Position numbers and translations under genes: made by a program. DNA of 61,201 nucleotides from a virus. The notes below the pieces were generated by a model. The model made no database searches. It worked only from the letters and a program-made list of their open reading frames with translations, and was not told the DNA's origin. The stretch covers positions 1 to 61,201 of the IMG/VR virus record IMGVR_UViG_3300009790_000010; one strand, 5' to 3'. Positions 57,601 through 61,201 of this stretch are shown here, piece by piece. How positions within the stretch are numbered: the first letter of the stretch is position 1; each line of letters starts with the position of its first letter.

Positions 57601-58512
57601 CAACTTAAAGAATATCTATCTTCAGACAGCAATCTTTATAATAAAATTGTACTAACATCAATATTACAATCTGGATTAAATAACAGTAATCTATCATTTA
57701 CCTCCTTAATACCTTATGAAGATTTTCAAAAAGTGTATAATAAAACCTTGTCTAGGTTAGATAATAATGGTAACTTAGAAGACTTCTATACACTGGGTAT
57801 GTTTGAAAGAAATGCTTGGGCTCTAAGTAACGGTCCTGTAATTTCAATGAAGGAGAAAAATGTTAAAACTGCAAGAGGACTAATTAGAAATATTGGTATG
57901 AAATTCATGCCAACAGAAGTTAGTATAGCAATTGAAACTAATGATATTCCTCAACTACTAAAAGTTCCTACTTATATGCGTAGTGCTAACGAAAGGTTTA
58001 TTATGTATAGTTGGACTAATGAAAGTATTTCTGATACCGAAAGAAGGGAAATGGCTTCTAGAGGAGACTTTTCATTTATAAACAGAGGTCTTTTTGAAAT
58101 GGTAACTAATGATAATGGTACTCCATATATTTATGAGACTAAATATAGAGGGAAGGTATATAAAAATGTAATCTATAAACATGTAAATGCATTAGGTAAT
58201 GGTTTCAGAGCTGTAGAATATTATGATGGGGCACAACCTTCAGTTTTTGATAATGGTACTTTAAAAGCTATAGAGAAAAGAAATGAAGAAATTATTTATT
58301 ACTTTGAGGCAGCTCAGTCTAATTTATCTAGTAACAGTGGATACAGAGCAGCAACAAATGTAAGACAATGGGAAGTAAGAGGTGATAAGTTCTTAGCCTT
58401 CCGACCTTTTCAAGAGTTTTCAGTAGAAGAAATAAAAGATAACGCACCTCTCTTAACTCAGTTAGGATATTCTGAAGAACAAATAGGTGCAATTAATAAA
58501 AGACTTTGCTAA
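45652..58512 (+). CDS. Giant virion RNA polymerase polyprotein-like protein, 4286 aa
   Basis: The largest gene in the window (12.9 kb). The polymerase core lies at about 3010-3410. It contains the AYRIPTQ segment (3355-3361) and the catalytic D3396-F-D3398-I-D3400 loop, the metal-binding motif of the beta'-like double-psi barrel. Upstream are beta-like elements with conserved Lys (KPIVSG near 3020, FKSGRKVG near 3083, RGSQVTK 3134-3140). Such single-chain two-barrel polymerases are packaged in crAss-like virions and transcribe early genes after ejection. The N-terminal 3000 residues include an acidic linker (near 765), a long coiled coil (about 965-1235), and H2053-E-A-F-E2057, which resembles HExxH with the last His replaced. 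It is translationally coupled to both neighbours. Confidence 0.93.
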   Translation: MKKSPKNAQKGKSVSSGIPNLPPVMSGGSAPLQNQKYMEEAFGGYQQPSRSLMGGMNLSPDFQPMGVPRVAGNLNFENFMQNAATPGDYGAGGRVITENEMDGSGRYDYFMPSSIGVNNEEVAAANQGWGEKAVNGLLKGTYLVGSTFLQGTVGAVNGLYQWADTGQFSSFYDNEFNRTLDEGRAYLEDALPNYYSQAELDADWYSPTYWMTGNFLWDGIVKNLGFAVGAYYTGAAYAGVLRALSLSARMVVTGQPNAAATLAATEKGLSAANRGAGVYGELESLSKNFLSQYNVLNPAQRIAVAGLSTQGEAGIEALHNSNEFRQTLIDEYKQEYGVMPGGQAMADINAAVEGAGNVSFWANVGVLTASNYIMFPRIARNGYTSQKAALNNTIKRTNGIVARGGTFAPDVKKIHPYLRTLNNIRPYLFSTTEALEEVSQYGISVTTKDYYNKQYNNEATSWISSMGVGLTDGVFSNEGAKNALIGGISGRIMTIRGMNRERIGRNTNTANAIRELNDSPTLSKFTQETIYSVNRAGVLGDELNAAVERGDEYAYKSLESDFIINYLTPRIKYGRYDLVKYDIKTLRDVAVGDFTQLQAEGKIAPGDTKQRYIDRLDNLSDVADQVNTLYQALNLRYGGIQRLNKTTGKMETVYDEGVINQMIYAAATVQNFDKRLQDVISEFNTALPGVDFDTMIKDILAGDGASLSNAMDLIEAQNILSDTKNSQKQALEDLAKMVIQREQFLTEYDKIKDNPDMYSSAPTGVEPDDEEEETDIEDSSVVVTTKDGERTLDIGGRYYVGRGVDFKGDTAIDQPIVISEIEVLGKNEDGTIKIKDNNGLVKDISQEELLNLKVAPLSSLENDKAAAYYFENRNKVFEFNLPTTQGGARQGRLQYSDGKMYFVYKDSNGTVLRKQITGKFFKDGIIKPVGVLSENQGRASEEYLSDDNLAQEQESLAASREARLEIMRDLGIESKRRLEEINRQIEKDNKTLDLIKKDLDAIASMQEGGETIKLTYSKASKSFTRTINRLTKMQADTQKRVEELQLEQQENTLNVEYFDTFTKDLVDIPGNNETFLNELKQQLKLLEDNGKAVNKEIAENKKLIDKLIDAAKSAAKLLKSAIKSGYKVGEDFTIDMDLLLKKAAKGEDLESTWPLLKQMLADFNLTNDLLKEVTISEKAAFEALEKTEELENQLDALRQEYKVKREIVNRFQQYIDQANKERAEQDQISKDIKTQQELENNRDKSVVIEAVPKTFDPVAKKSNEVISRSTIPLDDIQKDPTDAVIRANEFGFNLPTMERRDEMRGVYVTSSTQSELLPGVIEKMLEGAPEENLENFKKTAIAMVIVDTDGDLVGKDGAKIPEGENVLDNAIYMFMPENGFKSKYYENGSMFRNPDSNQAKQIVEEYKEWRSNILNNPLGEPFTISPSFGITESTPSPVSVWEAGLVEEQGSIKDKVIYIPTNNNTFSSENGSQSFEQPLGSVFIKTSNGYVQAQNRKHTREEAKAIYDAILTYATELFAKRKGSDLAQNALKFLRGVTYWGKPSNAAGQNSVYFEFIKTSTFSGVEMFEKAVINFGVENQRDPIDFNVRSLQANEELIITTLMDMYSNINNSYVKSDEPFFQIKSIDAGGNIEQVKWRNYQDYLLASQDPSGQTRSASDLPLYVNIQPSRDVLNPDAPKQINRRAIYLVDTSREIDLNVEEEVMIVDPADVPVLDGKTINVFTSVNGNRLNYTVSPSINSQNYMQAIQMRAGLDFEKVKKDLREAKGMTSEKANQTVKAAIYNYVNPLIAKAKRNDQQEKDINEKASALNKKLNFTKFKEQPKQQTSVEKYRNKGKVTIKSKVRKAPNGTTYNDLSVKPDMSIENSHQDVLNVVLDIVNEVSKTPHKTNIYGGIVRVWESSYIWEPLVYLNDYLNDERWGRTIDDFLNILEADALTKKAIKDSLENRTPIQLTQQTSKEVVEDNQEAELKRRLNNGRGGSDPVLREITDRAVKRMSDKNWNEVTSWMKTNLPSVPVFRVKNIIENGNGKQAWGMFQDAAMYIYENAEVGTAYHEAFEAVYGMFLDSKEKANLYNEFKQRKGTFVDRPTGKNIKFSEATQDEMREHLAEEFKDYVQYNQKPFYVKIFKQLKDLITSWFRSPDSSKFTKELFDRIGDGYYATPGPALFMDIDTVTVTDGVFSLGGRIGGKEMRDILHQMTYDMITPLVSTKRDLLSGFTQDLTGLYDKLKDGVQKKIDQRIYQLEEDRKNEDYNSGSIQDYITVLQEKYLTLGSDVNTLWPEIIEKHKEFLRQFSITFDEQGQLELQEVKSNKGWNTDITLVDNYKQTNSGFRLLLSTIPRVQVSSEGSIAVSPSSIGGVQLLPQSQTYITLLSKLASAVSITDMLSKLRDLALEDINYDSFYRRVVGAKPEPNVIPNLDNITQDHQLALITTLWKTFNKAGNKVPVVNVLEGNEVQVTEASVAPAARQIAKEFVNNIITQSRSGSGAFINTDGIFNPNPVILKKPIGTVSQNLSFLKAIGINISRGAINNAVNGAAILNEAVGGIKSSILQSRNIRIFNSKALDMAGRLMELAIVKSAFQNPEVRSTFTNVEGQKAQTYIAPNSFSKLHDWIKSISNISELAGTPFSYLLTDVFAQGSSTLKRIFDIDGNKLPGSNELLSSVTAGGIINQANGRNTKSTQLSIPQRLTQELNLNINGIYLNLVPGDSSLEWALEMGNPVTESDLRTDKAVFNSIMKDFFIAEVNLAKEQRDNLELIDGRKSTDLRFFKGILTEETNKEIEKQILDPLQDAETIYDSQEAAIKTQTFEYVLKNTSKTIAELVKNGIVQEQYDNLGNPAGYTINNVQGMRTIQPEGLTTVMATMTANYIIANIDQHKLVYGDPYQYKDELKRTKSFLSPRQPVINSSPEWNNKANDLYNRDYTPETIGYTDFTKDYFSTVTYGDVLGVSELYDGNFEETDGGGLITEKADRNFQLRTGTWNADKERQYRYNVAWEKRDKKQKLTRRERDILKEGNPRVNIVALKPIVSGARLGYEGGDNFINETVLDKFALFPISYRIMKELDPDSNMVKLYNKMQDENIDYIVFKSGRKVGAGPVHAPYVDGEFNDAPYSNTVNVPFSIMGLQSDVPSKTSGTVTRGSQVTKLVTLDLLDNSVPYDYDGTFDEWNKLSEEQKIADSAIYREIDRNTRLVNALTEEAGKQVLNRLGIERTKDGFQVKDLSKIATTLREEMFKRESNDNLSQAITGFLEGQSVLESTPAYNEVRNILYSIVQKNIVRPKISGGEKVQMPSAYLESKRAEFNEELNGYTSDILKFYENEDGERVMEIMVGRWFNSPMSDTELLEYLNNTEEGQQALRGVAYRIPTQKQNSIDVIKIKQFLPQEYSDQVIVPSAIVKKVGSDFDIDKLNLFLKNMRVIGGRLKPVPFYGIGEDAKVKITEDYDKGEFISPAQEKELNQIVREMDRVEQSLQKAQDSDSADPGNLINLLKEVGLFDSEETTLDFVDEIRDKGAKKTFIDKIYKESLENEYINSMENLITLPENFERLILPNNADQAKALAAEIVERKGQTSFNSNNIDNLLDRPFMQRLRNAFVAGKKAIGIAAIGQTSLALAQRITLFLPTNYISFKNKNTVNIEGEEMISFSGRKNAADNFISDIMGQFMDGYVDIAKDPWIYALGATRRNVSTWLYLLRAGVPLRDVAFFINQPAIQEYLQTIENQGGITIVREDIKDEILKSINVQGINFTGSTIPAPNYLRKYIGKSLESLSVQEKKVQGYMLEEFVKYAEQSKMLFDLNSGTNWDVTVFNDPYIVFKKTVQQMQAKDIEIKAYVNGQVIDAPDATMESTFLATTADTVVNARRGISTALTADQPAVTSVLHKVLLPYVNTSDYNFVRIARAATNALFDYAVQTNQQLNTLLKEYLTGKTNVAREVINFVNDVKQDVDHPLYNNEVINLFTTNPSRRVGVVPINLTLKSNDRKVYDQNAIIYGFEQLKEYLSSDSNLYNKIVLTSILQSGLNNSNLSFTSLIPYEDFQKVYNKTLSRLDNNGNLEDFYTLGMFERNAWALSNGPVISMKEKNVKTARGLIRNIGMKFMPTEVSIAIETNDIPQLLKVPTYMRSANERFIMYSWTNESISDTERREMASRGDFSFINRGLFEMVTNDNGTPYIYETKYRGKVYKNVIYKHVNALGNGFRAVEYYDGAQPSVFDNGTLKAIEKRNEEIIYYFEAAQSNLSSNSGYRAATNVRQWEVRGDKFLAFRPFQEFSVEEIKDNAPLLTQLGYSEEQIGAINKRLC

Positions 58513-61201
58513 TGGCGATATGTCCTAACATAAATAGTCCACAATGGAAAGAGCTAGTTAAAGCTCAAGGTGAAGAGAAAGCATACTTCCTATGGAATAT
58601 GTTTGATGGTAATGTGCCTGGAGAGTATACTAACACTGTACCAGTAGAGAGTAATATTTCTAAAGTAAAAGAGCTTATAGCTAAGATGGGTGTTAACTTA
58701 ACTGATCTACAAACCTATGCATCAGAAAATCCTGACATGGATATTAGAGGAGCAAACTCTATTGCAGATGCTGTAGGTAAACTTATTGCAGTTAGTGAAG
58801 GAGCAACTCAAGAAGATATAACAGAGGAGATGGTACACATTGCCACTCAAATATTAGAACAAAAGAATCCTGAGTTAGTTACAGAAATGATATCTAAGAT
58901 AGGTGGTTTTAAAATATATAATGAAACTTTAGAAAAGTATAGAGAAATACCAGCTTATCAACTACCAGATGGAAGACCAAATATAAGAAAGATAAAGAAA
59001 GAAGCAGCTGATAAACTTATAGCATATATTGTAGGCCAACAGTTATCTGATGTTGAAGCTTCTGATACAGTAGTAGAACCAGAAGAGTTAACAGAACAAG
59101 ATAGATCTTTATTTAAAAGAATATGGGATGCTATAACTGGCTGGTTTAGAGGCGTTTACGCAGAATCTAATGTAGATATATTTCAAAAGATTGCTGGTAT
59201 AATTACAACAGAAGGAGTAGAAGGAGAACTATTAGATGGTACTCCTAGAGAACTATACTTTACACTTACGGATCCTCAAAAGAAAATACAGGATCGTCTT
59301 CTTAATACTAAAAAGAATATAAGAAAGATAGAAAGTAATGAAGCAATAAATCCTTTACTTCAAGATGAAGAAAATGGTAATAGTTTCTATGAGGTAAAGC
59401 AGGGAGATGAGTATGTAAGAGTAAAGAATAGAGTAACAGATAGAGTAAAGCAGTGGTACAGACAAAGATTTCGAGGTGGAATGGAATTTACCGAACAAGA
59501 GAAGATAGATAATAATGTTAAGAGAGAACTAGGAGTTGAATTTCATGATATGTTTGAACAGATACATGCTAGATTCTTTAATCCTGATGGAACTAGAAGA
59601 CAGATACCTGGTCAAAGAATGTACATAGCTGACAGACAGAGAGCTGAAGTTCACACTAAATTAGAAAAATACTATACAGATTTAATTGCAAGTTTTTCTA
59701 AGAATGGAAGAAATCCTCTAGTGTTTTCTGAAGTAATGGTATATGATCCTACTAACGATGAAGCAGGTACCATAGATCTTCTTATAGTAGAACAAGACGG
59801 AAAGACACATATATATGATTGGAAGTTCATAAGTATGGGTAAGAACACTCAAGATGTAGCTTGGTATAAACAAGGAGCATTTAATGAACAACTTAAAACA
59901 TATCGTGCTATACTACAAAATGTCTATGGTGTAAAGAAGGTAGGAAAGACCAGAGCTGTACCTATTGCACTTAACTTAAAAAGAGAAAACTTTCAGGATC
60001 AAACTTCTGAGCTTATGTTAACAAGTATAGCTATAGGTTCTGTAGTTCCCAAGAAAGGAGAAGAGACTCCTTTATATCTTACAGTTGTTCCAGTAACAGA
60101 CGAGAGTACTAATATACCAGGATTAGATCAACTTTTAACAAAACTTAATAAGTTATATGATGTTATATCAGGTGAGACTGCAACCGATGAGGCATCTAAA
60201 AGTTCTAAAAAAGATCGTTTAAACATTATAAAGAAAGCAGTTAGACTTACACAAGCTAACTTAAATGTTAAGGGAATTATAGATGCAATATCAGTAATGA
60301 AAAATGAAGGAGATTCTATTGTAGCTGAGTATATTACCACTTATGAAGGTGTTAAACCAAGTGAAAATACTTTTGATAACCAACAATTAAATGAATTTTC
60401 TGATAGAATGAATGACTACTTAGATCAGTCTATAGCATTTGAGAAAATAAATGTAGAAATTGCACCGTTAATTCCATTTCTAAATATTGCTGAGTCCCAG
60501 AAACAACAGGTTCAAGATGAGATAAATAGAAAGCAACAAGAGATAATGGCCAATAGAGAAGAGGTTCAAAGAATTACAGGAGAGTTTGCTGACAAATTTA
60601 TTGGGAATAAATATAATGTTACAGGACTTTTAAATCCTACAAAAATTATAAAGAGTTTATCTTTCAGCAGACTATTTACACGTCTATCAGATTTACCTTT
60701 ACCTTCTTTAAGAATACTATCAAGGTCAGCTAGAAGAGCACAAGATGATGCAGATAGTGAGTCTAGAGGTTATGTAGAAAGGTTAATGGCTATTAGAAAA
60801 AAGCTAGTAGATAGAGGGGGTAATCTTAAAGAAATAGTAAGAAAAATATATCGACAAGAAGAGGGATCTTTAGTAAATCAGTTAATATATAAATATCAGA
60901 GAGAGTTTTATAATAAAATGAGAGACAATGCTGCTGAGGGGAATAGAAGTAAACAGTGGTTATTTGACAATGTAGATATAGAAGCATATAAAAAAGAAGC
61001 TATTCCTATTATGCAACGTGAGATTGCTAGGCATAAGTCTCTGTATGCTACTGAAGATCTAAGGAGTTTAAGAGACAAAGCTATTCAAGATACTAGACAG
61101 AAGTATGATATCTCTAGAAGAGATTTTAATGGTTGGGCTAACGAGATACTAGCAAAACATCCTAAAGATAAATGGTTATCTCAAGAGTACAAGGATCTCA
61201 C
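58512..61201 (+). CDS. Partial virion-type protein with PD-(D/E)xK nuclease core, at least 896 aa
   Basis: The ATG shares a base with the polymerase stop (TAATG), and the frame stays open to the right edge of the window, so the C-terminus is missing. Residues about 340-470 fit the RecB/Cas4-like PD-(D/E)xK nuclease layout: H345, E407 (FSEVMVYD), D422 (GTIDLLIV), D436-W-K438 (IYDWKF) and Q460-x3-Y464. The family cuts DNA using a metal ion. The first 200 residues look like the helical linker regions of the giant polymerase protein, and the rest is coiled-coil rich and basic. By position it is a packaged partner of the virion polymerase, perhaps acting on host DNA at entry. The nuclease call is a motif reading and unproven. 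Confidence 0.82.
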   Translation, partial: MAICPNINSPQWKELVKAQGEEKAYFLWNMFDGNVPGEYTNTVPVESNISKVKELIAKMGVNLTDLQTYASENPDMDIRGANSIADAVGKLIAVSEGATQEDITEEMVHIATQILEQKNPELVTEMISKIGGFKIYNETLEKYREIPAYQLPDGRPNIRKIKKEAADKLIAYIVGQQLSDVEASDTVVEPEELTEQDRSLFKRIWDAITGWFRGVYAESNVDIFQKIAGIITTEGVEGELLDGTPRELYFTLTDPQKKIQDRLLNTKKNIRKIESNEAINPLLQDEENGNSFYEVKQGDEYVRVKNRVTDRVKQWYRQRFRGGMEFTEQEKIDNNVKRELGVEFHDMFEQIHARFFNPDGTRRQIPGQRMYIADRQRAEVHTKLEKYYTDLIASFSKNGRNPLVFSEVMVYDPTNDEAGTIDLLIVEQDGKTHIYDWKFISMGKNTQDVAWYKQGAFNEQLKTYRAILQNVYGVKKVGKTRAVPIALNLKRENFQDQTSELMLTSIAIGSVVPKKGEETPLYLTVVPVTDESTNIPGLDQLLTKLNKLYDVISGETATDEASKSSKKDRLNIIKKAVRLTQANLNVKGIIDAISVMKNEGDSIVAEYITTYEGVKPSENTFDNQQLNEFSDRMNDYLDQSIAFEKINVEIAPLIPFLNIAESQKQQVQDEINRKQQEIMANREEVQRITGEFADKFIGNKYNVTGLLNPTKIIKSLSFSRLFTRLSDLPLPSLRILSRSARRAQDDADSESRGYVERLMAIRKKLVDRGGNLKEIVRKIYRQEEGSLVNQLIYKYQREFYNKMRDNAAEGNRSKQWLFDNVDIEAYKKEAIPIMQREIARHKSLYATEDLRSLRDKAIQDTRQKYDISRRDFNGWANEILAKHPKDKWLSQEYKDL

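Noticed and set aside
1-61201. CRISPR arrays, tRNA genes, insertion sequences, or a diversity-generating reverse transcriptase
   Set aside because: I saw no regular repeat-spacer array, no cloverleaf, no transposase or reverse transcriptase motif; the repeats present are Thr-codon tracts and paralogous domains.

Overview
The window looks like the right-hand, virion-gene half of a crAss-like phage (order Crassvirales) infecting a member of the Bacteroidota. The evidence is the gene order (large terminase, portal, acidic scaffold-like protein, HK97-type major capsid, fibre block, neck/ring proteins, a very large tail protein, large cargo-like proteins, giant RNA polymerase), a 4286-residue protein with an RNA polymerase DFDID catalytic motif, AT-rich DNA, A/T-rich leaders instead of Shine-Dalgarno sites, and three sites that fit the Bacteroidota promoter (TAnnTTTG, with a TTG about 20 bases upstream at two of them). 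The standard code is used. Almost every stop is TAA.

Layout. (1) 1-957: one leftward gene of unknown function ending near a UUCG hairpin, then a G-rich non-coding divergent region with a possible G-quadruplex and a rightward host-type promoter. (2) 958-10522: packaging and head operon: winged-helix-like protein, HU/IHF-like protein, Cys-rich protein, small unknowns, TerL, portal, scaffold-like protein, major capsid protein, then three successive hairpins. (3) 10699-13610: three structural proteins, the last followed by a strong intrinsic terminator. (4) 13704-23840: fibre/adhesin block of modular proteins joined by poly-threonine linkers. It includes a trypsin-like protease fused to beta-sandwich domains, a tail-collar-like protein, four tandem genes sharing a paralogous domain, and a 36-residue zinc-ribbon protein. 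It closes with tandem terminators. (5) 24020-35439: a promoter, a calcineurin-like phosphoesterase, small basic proteins, three neck/ring-like proteins, and a very large tail (muzzle-like) protein whose reading frame is broken by one in-frame TAA at 34020. (6) 35439-61201: large, probably encapsidated proteins: an HExxH zincin candidate, a lysozyme-like protein with a GTG start, a glycine-zipper and peptidoglycan-binding-like protein, a 951-residue protein with its own nearly leaderless promoter, the giant virion RNA polymerase, and a partial gene with a RecB/Cas4-like PD-(D/E)xK nuclease core.

How it works together (inference from what is known of crAss-like phages): the rightward genes are late genes read by the host polymerase from TAnnTTTG promoters. 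They build a podovirus-like particle carrying fibres outside and, inside, cargo proteins and an RNA polymerase that are delivered with the DNA to start early transcription. The protease, phosphoesterase, lysozyme, zincin and nuclease domains are the biochemically active parts. The poly-Thr linked modules look like an exchangeable host-recognition kit.
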